Source of the DNA: Discostella pseudostelligera
Lineage: Eukaryota; Bacillariophyta; Thalassiosirophyceae; Thalassiosirales; Thalassiosiraceae
Direction: 5' to 3'
DNA length: 16,529 bases
Assembly (NCBI GenBank): GCA_036940085.1
Contig: JALLBK010000881.1
Span: 1 to 16,529, forward strand
Of the stretch, positions 8,561-16,529 are shown piece after piece. The position numbers and the translations under genes were made by a program. The notes below the pieces were generated by a model, which saw only the letters and a program-made list of their open reading frames with translations, was not told the DNA's origin and made no database searches. Each line of letters opens with the position of its first letter. Within the stretch, counting starts at the first letter, position 1.

Positions 8561-8886
8561 TCACTTGTCATCAACACCTTCGATTTGAGCTTCCTCATAC
8601 TGTTCTTACCCCATTACCTTAATGATTGACATCCGGAGGTCATTGAATTCCCCAACCTGCTTTTCCAACTGAGTAAGCTTCTCCCAAAAAGACACAATCA
8701 AATCATCATTCTTTCACTGTCAGCAGTGGCAGCATCGATAAGGCGACGATCCATGTTGCTATTGATGATGTACAATAGATTATGGTTGATAATGTGATCG
8801 AACACTGCTTCATGATCATGCCAGCAGATTCTCCTCTGTGCCTGGGGAAATGTTGTTGCAACTCTGTTTTCTTTACATATTACCAA
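8561..8886 (-). pseudogene. Unrecognised minus-strand gene remnant
   Basis: From 8886 a minus frame reads through HDHEAVFDHIINHNLLYI and NMDRRLIDAATADSER to a TGA at 8698-8700. A frameshift just before this continues the protein in another frame as DDLIVSFWEKLTQLEKQVG, then FNDLRMSIIKVMG, a TAA at 8606-8608, then EQYEEAQIEGVDDK and a TGA at 8561-8563. The heptad-like charged stretch suggests a helical or coiled-coil tail. I cannot name the family. The frameshift plus internal stop indicate decay. Confidence 0.35.
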
Positions 8887-8928
8887 ATCCTATATGTATG
8901 TACCATTGTCTATGTGCTGTCATAAATG

Positions 8929-8985
8929 GCTACACCTTCTCATTTCTGATTCCATCAGCTACACCTTCTCATTTTCAATTCCATC
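8929..8985. repeat. 29-bp tandem duplication
   Basis: GCTACACCTTCTCATTT followed by a variant of (CT)GATTCCATC begins at 8929 and again at 8958. The period is 29 bases, with a few changes in the second half of copy two. Confidence 0.75.
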
Positions 8986-9105
8986 TTCCATCTTCTTTGG
9001 TTTGGCACCATAAGTCCCTTCAATACCATGTTGGCACCACAACTGCTTGGCTTTATTCCATTTCCATTGTACCAATCAACCTATTATCAAAGAATATCAC
9101 CAACC

Positions 9106-9260
9106 ATGGCGGACAAACAATCAGTATCTACTTATCACCCCTTTGCCAAAGCCAAAGCCAAAGCCATAGCCACAGCCAAGGCCAAGGCAACTAGAGAGGT
9201 ATCTAATACAGGTGGCGATTGCACACCAATATTGGGGAGGAGAGAGGTGCAATATAAGGC
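9106..9260 (+). other. Ala-Lys repeat plus NTGxxCTPIxGRRE module, possible N-terminus of the LRR gene
   Basis: An ATG at 9106 opens MADKQSVSTYHPFAKAKA, followed by an Ala-Lys/Ala-Thr run encoded by GCCAAA and GCCAAG repeats (9144-9190), then TREVSNTGGDCTPILGRRE. The same module occurs at 1306-1392, supporting it as real former coding sequence. The frame differs from the LRR frame that starts at 9267. If this is the true N-terminus, a further frameshift lies near 9250-9265. An intron explanation was tried and did not restore frame. The function is unknown; the Ala-Lys run is basic and probably disordered. Confidence 0.4.
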
Positions 9261-9266
9261 CACCTC

Positions 9267-11123
9267 ATGTATGCTGATCAATGGAATTACGGCAGACGAT
9301 CCACCAATGTTGTTGGTGTTGGCTACCAGCCACCAGCTGTTCAAATTGACAATGATCCCATTGTGGGAGGCATGCAATTGCAATACCTAAGGACACATAC
9401 CGAAACTTGGCCTGAGCTTGTATGCAGTACTGTCAGTCAAAGCAGGTATCTGCGAAGGTTCGAATTTTATGACGATGACGGCAATACTCTGGAGTTGATA
9501 TCATCATTTTTCAAGAGGCTTGCCAAAAATCGATCCATTGAACATTTGAACATATCTTGGATGAACATGGGTGAAGTTGCAGATGATGTGGATATCTTTG
9601 AAATTCTTGTCCCCTTCTTTGGACACAATCGTAATCTTTGCTGCATTCAAGTGCAATCCTCCAACGTTTTGATCCCCTCACTCATTTCGGCTCTGGATCA
9701 ATCATCGAGGATTGGTCACTTGGAACAAATTGAACTTTCATCAAATAATATTGAGGATGAAATGGCAGGGGATCTCATCAACGCAATCAATAGTATGCCT
9801 GGGTTGTGTTTATCTGACCTTGCTTGGAATGCAACATGGTCGGTAGAATTGGATGTACAGCGATTGGCAAACTGTTGAAGAATTCAGGATGCAGCATTCT
9901 ATCCCTCTCCCTTCAAGCCAATCTGTTGGATGATGAGTGCATCAACATTCTTGTTGGTGCATTGATCAAGAATAGCACTCTCAAAAGTCTGGATGTCAGC
10001 ACCCAACAACTTGTGACTTTGAATGGCTGGTGTGCATTCTCGTCCTACCTGTCATCTCCTACCTGCTCGCTTGCCAAGTTGTATATGTACAAGAACCATT
10101 TGAATTATGCAGTCTTGATCTTTCTGGGGAAGTCTCTCACCACCAATAAGACAGTGACTGGTCTTTACATTGGTGACAATGATGAGGTGACTACATCACC
10201 AGGATGGCAAGGATTATCAACCTGTTTGAGCTTTCCCAAATCTGTACTACATGAACTTGCCCTATGTCAATGCAATATCAACAATGATGGTTCCGTCACA
10301 ATTGTAGCTGCCTTGGTTGAAAACTTATCTTTGAAGACATTGAACATGGCGGGTATCTCATCCATTACACCAGTTGGATGGATAGAGTGCTTCAATTTGT
10401 TGCTGGCCTCCTCCAAATCCTCATTGGAGGATATTAACCTCAAGCATCGACGATGCAGGGGCTGTTTTGTTGGCACAGATAATGGGCAAAGTAAGCACAT
10501 TATCATCTCTCAATCTGTTGCAGAGCTCTTCCATTACCACAATTGGTTGGCGTGATATTGCTGGTGCATCATACCAACATTTGACACTGAAAGAGCTGCG
10601 CATAGGGTCCGATGATGAAGTAGTTAATGGTAATGTGATCACCTTCAACGCAGATGGACATGTAGTCAAAGAGGGTGATATTACAACGGTTGGTGATGAC
10701 CTCATTATCAGTTTTGCTGATGCACTGGCAGGCAATACCAGCTTGGAGTTTTTTGAGTTCCAAAGATTCAGTGTTTCAGGGCGTGGTTGGAGTGTTCTGG
10801 TCAATGCATTGTGTGACACAATGAGTATTGACAGCACCTACACCTCAAATCACACACTTTGCCGTTTGATGACCAGGTCATATCCATTCAAACTTGCCGA
10901 TTTGATGGAAATGAATAATAATGAGAACAAGGCAGATGTGGCACGGGAAAAAATTATCATGCATCATTTCGCTGATGAAGGCACTTGTGTTCGCGTATTT
11001 GGTCCAATGCAAGTGCAAATATGACCAACTGCTTTATCTTGGATTGGCAGAGATCGTAATGAATACACGATGATGTATCAATTTCTATGAAGTATCCCAT
11101 GGCTCTTCGAATCGTCGTTGTAG
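9267..11123 (+). pseudogene. Leucine-rich-repeat (ribonuclease-inhibitor type) protein, frameshifted
   Basis: Three overlapping frames make one LRR protein: 9267 to ~9830, ~9830 to ~10448, and ~10448 onward. The first and third share a frame, so the two shifts (near AWNATW and near INLKHR/IDDAGAVLL) cancel. Repeat units are of the type x-x-GW-x-x-FS-x-x-L...L-x-x-L-x-L...N-x-I-x-x-x-G...A-L-x-x-N-x-x-L-x-x-L. Examples are TLNGWCAFSSYL, TTSPGWQGLSTCL, TPVGWIECFNLL and TTIGWRDIAGA. The frame stops at TGA 11022-11024, but the text beyond (PTALSWIGRDRNEYTMMYQF, TGA 11088-11090, then SIPWLFES, TAG 11121) resembles the C-terminal tail that I recall for this diatom LRR family, so the TGA is probably premature. 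Such proteins are usually taken as binding scaffolds. Two sequence errors plus two nonsense changes would be needed for it to be intact. Confidence 0.6.
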
Positions 11124-11275
11124 GCCAATGGGATTTGGATGACTTTCATTTTACATTTTACATATAAAGGAATAAATTTCTATTTGGAATTCGCAAACGG
11201 ATTCTTCGTAGTGATGCGACTTACTCCTGGTAAGATAAAATATACCATTGCGCCCTCATGTTAATCTCTCTCACT

Positions 11276-13399
11276 CTATTGCAGTAGCGCCTCCATAACT
11301 CCATCCGCCAACTCCAATAACTCTCTCCTATACCGTGAATCTAATCCATCGTCACTACCCTCTCTATTCCATTCCGAACGAACTCGTTTCACTTCCTCCA
11401 ATCCCCATGTTGCTACATTCTTCTTTTTGTTGTCGTTATTGTCCAGGTCGATACTTCGATCTCGACTACTACTACAGGCTGGCGCCATTGCACCTACGGA
11501 GCGCATTGCCTTTTCTTGAATACCAATAGCAGTGGTTCTGCCGAGTATGTCGAAAGGAGGGAATAGCATCCGTAGGGATAAATCACACCATCGTTCGGTG
11601 GTAAAAGCTGCGACCAATTGATTTGCCGTCAGTAGTACTACATCCGATTCTCCACCTTCCCTAACAGCTGACGATGAAGGTGACGTTGGGATTTTCTCTG
11701 TATGGTTTGTCGTCGATGGAACCACAATATATTCATCACCATGCAACAACACATCCATAATAACATCCTCGCCTAATGCCAATACCTTACTTGCAAATTT
11801 ATAATCCAATTTCGTGAATCCGCCATCGGCCAAAGCCGAGGGACCACGTACACTGGACAATGTCCCCAAGGCATCACGTACAATTGCCTCAGGACCATGA
11901 TGCAAAGCAAAGTATTGTTGAGCGGGTGGATTGCCACGCATTAATGCACCCAGCGCGTAGATGGCGCGTAGTTTGTAGGTGGCATGGGATTGATATCGCG
12001 CGTTGGACCAGGAAGAGATGGAGGTAGAAGTGGCCGCGGCTGTGCTAGTGTTTGGTATCGCCATGGATCCTTCGCCCATTAGTTGCGAACGCAACGACAG
12101 CTCATCTTCGAACGTAGCCAATAGTAGGGATACTGCGGACACTTTATCCACCTTCTCTACATTGAGTTGCTGTCGATGACTCAACTTTGCAATAGCCAAC
12201 GACACATCCTCCAATGCCCATGACCGAAACTCATCCAAGTTACTAACGGCAGTACCAATGCATAATGCAGCCAATGCCCGTACTTCGTCCACGAGCACCA
12301 AAACTTCTTCGTCTCTTGCCTCCTCTTCAGACATTGGAATGGAGTGGTGCACATTCTCATCTAATAGAGCAACAAGTATCGGCCATCCACCCATCGTATG
12401 AAAATCACGTGCATTATCTACATCGGAGAGTAGATATTCGAGATCACGTAGGGCCAATACAATGTCGTTGGCCAGTACTACCTCATCCTTCTCATCTTCC
12501 ACCTCTTCTGCATTATCATCATCACCATCCTTCTGGACTGAATTTGCACGTTGTTGTCGTTCCTCCAAGACCATGCGCAAACTACCCTCCACATCCTCCA
12601 AATAGTGTCTCATGGTAGCCATCCGTTCTTTCAACATTTCAGGAAAGTCCGCCAATGTCTCTTGCGCTTGCTTCAATTCCAATTGACGTTGTGTCCATAA
12701 TTCATCCATTCGTTTTTGGAATATTTGACGTTGTTCGTCGGTGAGTTGCTGCATTGCCATGGCAGTATTGTTGTCAGGCGAGGGAAGGGCAGGTAAACCG
12801 CCAAAACGTTCTAATTCATCCGGTGGGAGTTTGGACATGACACGATGCATCATGAGATACTTTGCATCATCATTATCTTCTTTAGCATCAATGTTTGCAT
12901 TACTGGAAGCTTCATGTTGTGTAGAGTCATGATGATGTTCGTTGTTGTCAAGTATGGTCAATGCACCAGTACCGTCCATTACCGCCGACGACACCACACT
13001 GCTACCTCCACTACCGCTGCCACCAGCATCCCCATCAATTTTTTCTTCATTATCATTGTTGTCATCATCATCATTAGAGGGCAGCTTGGCCCACTTCTCA
13101 CCCGTACTCAAATCCAATTTGACATGCAATCCAGCCGGGAGGGTATCATTTTCACCAAGTCGTTGCCATTCATGGGTGCCTACAATTTCTTTCGATTCAA
13201 CAAAGAAGAAGAATGATACTGTGGTAGTAGTGGCGGAGGTGATGCATTTTAGGACAACGACGACTACAAGGAGGACGTAGGTGGCGAACATGTTGCTGGT
13301 GTTGAGCCGTCTCGAAGATCGGAAGACGGGTGGACACAATGAAGATTTTGTCATAGATCGACGACTATGGAGTGACATCATTTTGATTGCTGATGGCAA
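11276..13399 (-). CDS. SIL1: SIL1-type nucleotide exchange factor for ER Hsp70 (BiP)
   Basis: The frame encodes 707 intronless residues. SIL1 is an armadillo-like ER-lumen protein that prompts ADP release from BiP. Residues 75-106 (THEWQRLGENDTLPAGLHVK, then LDLSTGEKWAKL) match the start of mature SIL1. Residues 316-346 (ALRDLEYLLSDVDNARDF, then GGWPILVALL) match the first armadillo-like repeat, with later helices at SHATYKLRAIYALGALMRGN. The C-terminus (RYRRELLELADGVMEALL) also fits. A hydrophobic run at 41-56 after Met37 is a good signal sequence. The first 36 residues are basic and possibly untranslated, so Met37 (13,289-13,291) may be the real start. Human SIL1 is 461 residues. The excess lies in acidic Asn/Asp/Ser/Gly-rich inserts (108-180, 288-306) and a helical segment (215-270). 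I see no clear KDEL-type tail. HspBP1/Fes1 is the cytosolic alternative, but the signal and the THEWQ block argue for SIL1. Confidence 0.85.
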   Translation of the reverse strand: MPSAIKMMSLHSRRSMTKSSLCPPVFRSSRRLNTSNMFATYVLLVVVVVLKCITSATTTTVSFFFFVESKEIVGTHEWQRLGENDTLPAGLHVKLDLSTGEKWAKLPSNDDDDNNDNEEKIDGDAGGSGSGGSSVVSSAVMDGTGALTILDNNEHHHDSTQHEASSNANIDAKEDNDDAKYLMMHRVMSKLPPDELERFGGLPALPSPDNNTAMAMQQLTDEQRQIFQKRMDELWTQRQLELKQAQETLADFPEMLKERMATMRHYLEDVEGSLRMVLEERQQRANSVQKDGDDDNAEEVEDEKDEVVLANDIVLALRDLEYLLSDVDNARDFHTMGGWPILVALLDENVHHSIPMSEEEARDEEVLVLVDEVRALAALCIGTAVSNLDEFRSWALEDVSLAIAKLSHRQQLNVEKVDKVSAVSLLLATFEDELSLRSQLMGEGSMAIPNTSTAAATSTSISSWSNARYQSHATYKLRAIYALGALMRGNPPAQQYFALHHGPEAIVRDALGTLSSVRGPSALADGGFTKLDYKFASKVLALGEDVIMDVLLHGDEYIVVPSTTNHTEKIPTSPSSSAVREGGESDVVLLTANQLVAAFTTERWCDLSLRMLFPPFDILGRTTAIGIQEKAMRSVGAMAPACSSSRDRSIDLDNNDNKKKNVATWGLEEVKRVRSEWNREGSDDGLDSRYRRELLELADGVMEALLQ

Positions 13400-13902
13400 A
13401 TAATTAGCGTAGTGGAGTGTGCTAGAGAGCTACTGTGAAGATAGATGGTCGTCTTATATGGTTGCTGCTGGTGCTGGTAGTGGTGGTTGATGATCGGCCA
13501 TCATTGTCGTCGTCGTCGTCGATCGACGATCGACCTTCGACATGCCATCATGCCATCGTCAATCGCCACGTGGAAATCGACGGCACTCTCCCGCCAACCA
13601 AACAATCGGGTCTCCTCGCAAGATGGGACATGGGCGGGCGCGCCAATTCAAAAGATGGCGGGAGAAGATTGTATCATTTCCTCTCGTACGTGAAATATTT
13701 CCCGCGCAATCTTTTGCTCAATCCAACAACAACAACTAACACCGCGCACCACCGCCCACCGCCGACGACGAACACAACATGAACATGACGCTGGTCGAGA
13801 GCGGGTGACCTTCGTAGCAATCAAGGCAGCGACGACGACAGCAGAGAGAGCCACCGATATCGACATCGACATCATCATCGACGACGTATTAACTAAACAA
13901 TA
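13400..13902. promoter_or_regulatory. Divergent promoter region between SIL1 and VPS29
   Basis: About 500 bases separate the two start codons, so both promoters must lie here. Visible words are a CCAAT box at 13643-13647, a TTTCCCGCGC word at 13698-13707 and two CCCGCC/GGCGGG words (about 13590 and 13657), all E2F-like in form. A perfect palindrome CGTCGATCGACG lies at 13517-13528 inside a CGTCGT run. Short frames on the plus strand across this stretch are low-complexity and not convincing genes. Motif function is inferred from other eukaryotes only. Confidence 0.45.
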
Positions 13903-14956
13903 ATGGCATCCAACTTTGGCGAACTAGTCCTCGTCGTGGGTGATCATTTCATCCCTACCCGCTCGCATTCCATACCCTCCCAATTTACACGAATGTTACT
14001 ACCGGGAAAGATGCAACATGTCATCTGCACTGGAAATTTAGGTGGATATTATTATGAATCAGAGGAATATCAACGATTGAAAGAATTGGTGGGGGGTGGA
14101 AGTGCCAATGTCCATTGTGTTGCGGGAGAGTATGACTTTCTATCTTCGTTTCCTGCGGCATCGGTGGCGAATGCATCTTCTGGTACACCAGCAGCAATAA
14201 TGTCACCATCGTTTCCAGAAACAAAGGTGATACAATTAGGTCAATTCCGCGTGGGGATAATTGGCGGACATCAGGTTGTACCTCATGGGGAATTGCATGC
14301 ATTGTCGATGACACGACGGAAATTAAATGTGGATATATTGGTTTGTGGATGGAAAAGACAGGAGGGGGTTGTAGAATTTGATGGTGCGTTCTATGCTTAT
14401 CTGAAAGAGTGTGATTGTCATATTTTCTTTATGCATGGAATCGTTTGTCGATTGGATCAATGAGGGGCGTGAAGTAATCAGACGATAGAGAGAGTTCACA
14501 AGTTCATTTCGCGAACCCAGTTCATCAAGGGACTACCAATGCACTCTGCAAAGTATTATTGGCAATTCGCAAAAGCTAACCCATCATCTCGCATTTTGTC
14601 GTAATTCTATCTCTCAAGGAGGGTACTATATTTTCCCGGTGAGTAATGAAGTGAATGCACCACTTGAATTACTTGTGTGCATTCGAGAGAACTTGCAATC
14701 CATTTGATCAGTGCTCGTCTCCTCACATTCTTCATTCTTTCTCGGCTTTTTCCTCTTCGCTACTGCCCAAACACCATCCAAATAGGGATCAATTACTGGC
14801 GCATACTCGGCAAGTGAACCAAACGCCCGTCCGTCCTTCATATTGCTTGCCGTTCAGAATGATAAGATTGTGTGTTATGTCTACAAGCTGAAAGAGAATG
14901 CAGAGGTGGATGTATCCAAGACGGAGTTCTCAAAGAAGCATCATATTGGAATTTGA
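13903..14956 (+). CDS. VPS29: VPS29 retromer subunit, three exons
   Basis: Retromer recycles cargo from endosomes; VPS29 has a metallophosphoesterase fold that docks on VPS35. Exon 1 is 13903-14383, exon 2 14619-14638 and exon 3 14786-14956, giving 223 residues against 182 in human. The start MASNFGELVLVVGDHFIPTR, then LLPGKMQHVICTGNL, FPETKVIQLGQFRVGIIGGH and LNVDILVCG are classic. Splicing out GTGCGT...CTCAAG and GTGAGT...AAATAG turns a frame ending in 26 unrelated residues into GYYIFPGSITGAY and then PSFILLAVQNDKIVCYVYKL, the family's C-terminal half. An insert of about 22 residues (near 85-106) precedes FPETK. Several pocket residues are changed: GDxH is GDHF, GD is GE, HGHQ is GGHQ and GHTH is GWKR, so phosphatase activity is very unlikely. 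An intron-ignoring model would truncate it at 14463. Confidence 0.9.
14384..14618 (+). other. VPS29: VPS29 intron 1
   Basis: This intron is 235 bases. The donor is GTGCGT after GAT-G and the acceptor is CTCTCAAG. It is phase 1, splitting the Gly codon of FDG. It is supported by restoration of the conserved VPS29 reading frame on both sides of the 20-base exon; no transcript evidence is available. Confidence 0.8.
14639..14785 (+). other. VPS29: VPS29 intron 2
   Basis: This intron is 147 bases, with donor GTGAGT and acceptor AAATAG. It is phase 0, between the Pro and Gly codons of the conserved PGS-x-TGAY motif. A TTTTTCCTCTTCGCTAC pyrimidine-rich stretch lies about 25 bases before the acceptor. 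Confidence 0.85.
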
Positions 14957-15272
14957 TTTTACCATAGCAGAATGATATTGTAGAGCAGATGTTGTTTTCA
15001 TATTCAACCAAGTATGATTGGAATGTTCACATCCTATATTTATTTGCTACGTTAAATGTATACTTAAACTATCGAAACCTACGATCCCCCTCTAGAGAGT
15101 GTGCCGTGGATTGAAAACTCTAGTCATACCCACCATTTACTCTTATCACCATGTATTTGATACTCAATCATTTGAGAATGGAAATCAACGTTTCCCTCGA
15201 GCCATCAACTTCCAATCCTTCGTCATAAGCTTTCTGGCGAAGTCGCGCATAGTTCTGAGAGCAATAGTCGGT
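14957..15272. other. Convergent intergenic region, 3' ends of VPS29 and the MATH-BTB gene
   Basis: This is an AT-rich stretch between two facing stop codons that must hold both polyadenylation regions. No ORF in it looks real, and I see no RNA gene. TATATTTATTTGC near 15035 is an AU-rich word of the kind seen in 3' ends. Confidence 0.5.
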
Positions 15273-16337
15273 TCAATGTTTAATCTCCACTGCCATCATC
15301 ATATCATGCATAAGACTTGCAAGATAATCGGGGACATCCTTTTCCTTGTTTGACGATAACCACTTCTCGACGATGAAGTCAACTACTCTCTCCTTTAGTA
15401 CGGCACAGTTCTTGGATTCTGCGTAATGAAAATGGTCGATGGCATTTTCAGTAGTGAAAGATATAGATGAGATTAGAAGTTCTTCAGCCTTGAGTTTGAG
15501 AGTGATCAAACCATACTTGTCGGCTGTCTCGAGGATATCTTTGATGCGCAAAATGTCATTTCCGACATTGAAAATGTTGAGTCCATATATGTAACGAAGC
15601 AAAGCCTCAAATGCATCAGCCGACACAATGGGTAGTTCAATGACACTCGGCGACTTTCCATCTGAAAGCATGCATAAATCCGCAAGTTGGGGCGATGCTT
15701 TCCTCACGATGAGACGATGAGCATAGAACTGAGTAGACGAAACATCGGATTCAGAGCCAACCCATGCTGCAGGCTGCTTTCCCCTGACCTCGAACACAAC
15801 ATCTGCTGATTCCTTCTCAATGAAAAAGTCATCGATGATCAAGAAGCGTCTTGCGGTTTCTGGATCAAATGTAGGGGGATCTTTCACTGCTTTCATTCGG
15901 AACTCAACCACAAAGGCACCCTTTACAAGCTGGGTCAAGGCCGTCTTGCATGTGAGAAACTTGGAATACCCATGGCCTTGATAAGGCTCATAGAAATGTT
16001 TGTAAAATGCTACATTGGTAAATCCCTTGGAGCGCAAAGAACATTCAATCTTGATATTACCGCGCTCCGCATGAGTCAAAAATAAGGCAACCTCTTCCTC
16101 AACTGGAACCTCCGTTTCATCCTTCGCTGCGTCTCCACCAGGATATATTTTCAGGAACCACTCATGGCCCAAGCAACGAAAAGTTGACAACATGACAGAG
16201 CTTCCCCTCTCATGAGGCAGGTCTGCAAATCCATGAAAGTACACCGTTGTCGACACAAATTCCTCGTGAATGTCGGATGGGGCATTCCCCACGTGAACAA
16301 CCGGATTATGGTGACAGCATGATTTTAAGGCAGACAT
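15273..16337 (-). CDS. MATH-BTB domain protein, probable Cullin-3 E3 ligase substrate adaptor
   Basis: The protein has 354 residues from the ATG at 16335-16337. A MATH domain spans roughly 28-148, marked by TFRCLGHEWFLKIYPGG (52-68), CSLRSKGFTNV and GYSKFLTCKTAL. A BTB/POZ domain spans about 175-285: ESADVVFEVRGK, then FYAHRLIVRKASPQLADL, IELPIVSADAFEALLRYIYG and TADKYGLITLKLKAE. The tail (290-354, NAIDHFHYAESKN, VVDFIVEKW) looks like the start of a BACK-type helical extension. In the SPOP/BPM family MATH binds substrates while BTB dimerises and binds Cullin-3, leading to ubiquitination. The exact target is unknown. The frame stays open another 64 codons to the window edge, but these residues resemble nothing, so the first good ATG next to the MATH domain is preferred. 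The CDS is intronless and looks intact. Confidence 0.85.
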   Translation of the reverse strand: MSALKSCCHHNPVVHVGNAPSDIHEEFVSTTVYFHGFADLPHERGSSVMLSTFRCLGHEWFLKIYPGGDAAKDETEVPVEEEVALFLTHAERGNIKIECSLRSKGFTNVAFYKHFYEPYQGHGYSKFLTCKTALTQLVKGAFVVEFRMKAVKDPPTFDPETARRFLIIDDFFIEKESADVVFEVRGKQPAAWVGSESDVSSTQFYAHRLIVRKASPQLADLCMLSDGKSPSVIELPIVSADAFEALLRYIYGLNIFNVGNDILRIKDILETADKYGLITLKLKAEELLISSISFTTENAIDHFHYAESKNCAVLKERVVDFIVEKWLSSNKEKDVPDYLASLMHDMMMAVEIKH

Positions 16338-16529
16338 GATCAAATGGAATGGAACGATCGGGGCGGGAGTTGTTGATATGAAACAAATAATACTGATTGC
16401 TGCTCTCACTTTTATGATATTTGGTTGATTGTTGCGAGGGAGGATGCACTGCTCATTTTGGACGTGGCGGGTCCGCCAGGCTGGATGGCCTTCACAAGAA
16501 ATGCATTGCCAACGCCAACCACCAACCAC
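16338..16529 (-). promoter_or_regulatory. Upstream region of the MATH-BTB gene
   Basis: This holds the likely 5' UTR and proximal promoter. An open frame runs through to the window edge with no convincing Met and no domain match, so an upstream exon cannot be excluded. No specific promoter element can be supported. Confidence 0.35.

Noticed and set aside
9247..9295. A 49-nt intron joining the NTG module to the LRR frame
   Set aside because: Although GT and AG borders exist, splicing leads into a wrong frame with an early stop.
9803..9846. A 44-nt GT-AG intron that would join the first two LRR frames
   Set aside because: Borders GTTGTG/GGTAG and length would restore the frame, but removing it deletes part of a recognisable LRR unit (LSDLAWN...GRIGCTAIGKLL) and the intron would be far shorter than the 147- and 235-base introns of VPS29. 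A frameshift fits better.
11022..11090. TGA recoding (for example selenocysteine) in the LRR gene
   Set aside because: The gene also has two frameshifts and ends in a different stop. No candidate SECIS-like stem was evident, so simple decay is more likely.
12265..13280. Several plus-strand ORFs across this interval
   Set aside because: They lie antisense to the SIL1 coding sequence and have biased compositions mirroring it.
13435..13878. Plus- and minus-strand ORFs in the SIL1-VPS29 interval
   Set aside because: Low-complexity Val/Asp/Ser or Arg/Pro runs overlapping in several frames, no domain, and located where two promoters are expected.
14626..14841. Minus-strand 71-residue ORF
   Set aside because: Antisense to VPS29 intron 2 and exon 3; the plus strand is explained by a conserved protein.
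16338..16529. N-terminal extension of the MATH-BTB frame to the window edge
   Set aside because: It starts only at a GTG created by the window border and has no similarity to MATH-BTB proteins; the ATG at 16337 fits the domain.

Overview
This looks like nuclear DNA of a stramenopile alga, most likely a centric diatom. The reasons are a leucine-rich-repeat gene with the Gly-Trp signature I associate with Thalassiosirales, a large multi-copy uncharacterised gene family that I recall from diatom and related assemblies, spliceosomal GT-AG introns, and housekeeping genes with acidic or serine-rich insertions. This assignment is inference. There is no sign of prokaryotic organisation.

The window has two very different halves. 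Positions 1 to about 9,100 are repeat-rich and full of gene wreckage: a GCAGGT low-complexity tract (1-370), a 401-bp foldback element with perfect terminal inverted repeats and a 5-bp flanking duplication (391-801), a 35-bp tandem array (908-1135), a decayed ~300-bp tandem repeat whose coding potential lies on the minus strand (1728-2960), a minus-strand pseudogene resembling a 2OG-Fe(II) oxygenase (3293-4120), and a long plus-strand pseudogene (4339-8236) of an uncharacterised family. That pseudogene is split by a 1.38-kb insertion flanked by GGATGA repeats. Removing one GGATGA copy plus the insert rejoins its reading frame exactly. A small unrecognised minus-strand remnant follows (8561-8886).

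Positions 9,106-11,123 hold an LRR gene with two opposite frameshifts and in-frame TGA codons before the end of its homology, so it is probably a pseudogene. Its 5' side carries a short coding module (NTGxxCTPIxGRRE) also found at 1306-1392.

Positions 11,276-16,529 are a compact housekeeping block. It contains a SIL1-type nucleotide exchange factor for the ER Hsp70 (minus), a divergent 0.5-kb promoter region, a VPS29 retromer subunit (plus; two introns and a 20-nt microexon reconstructed here), and a MATH-BTB protein (minus), probably a Cullin-3 substrate adaptor. SIL1 and VPS29 are divergent, and VPS29 and MATH-BTB are convergent. The three act in ER folding, endosomal sorting and ubiquitination and need not be functionally linked.
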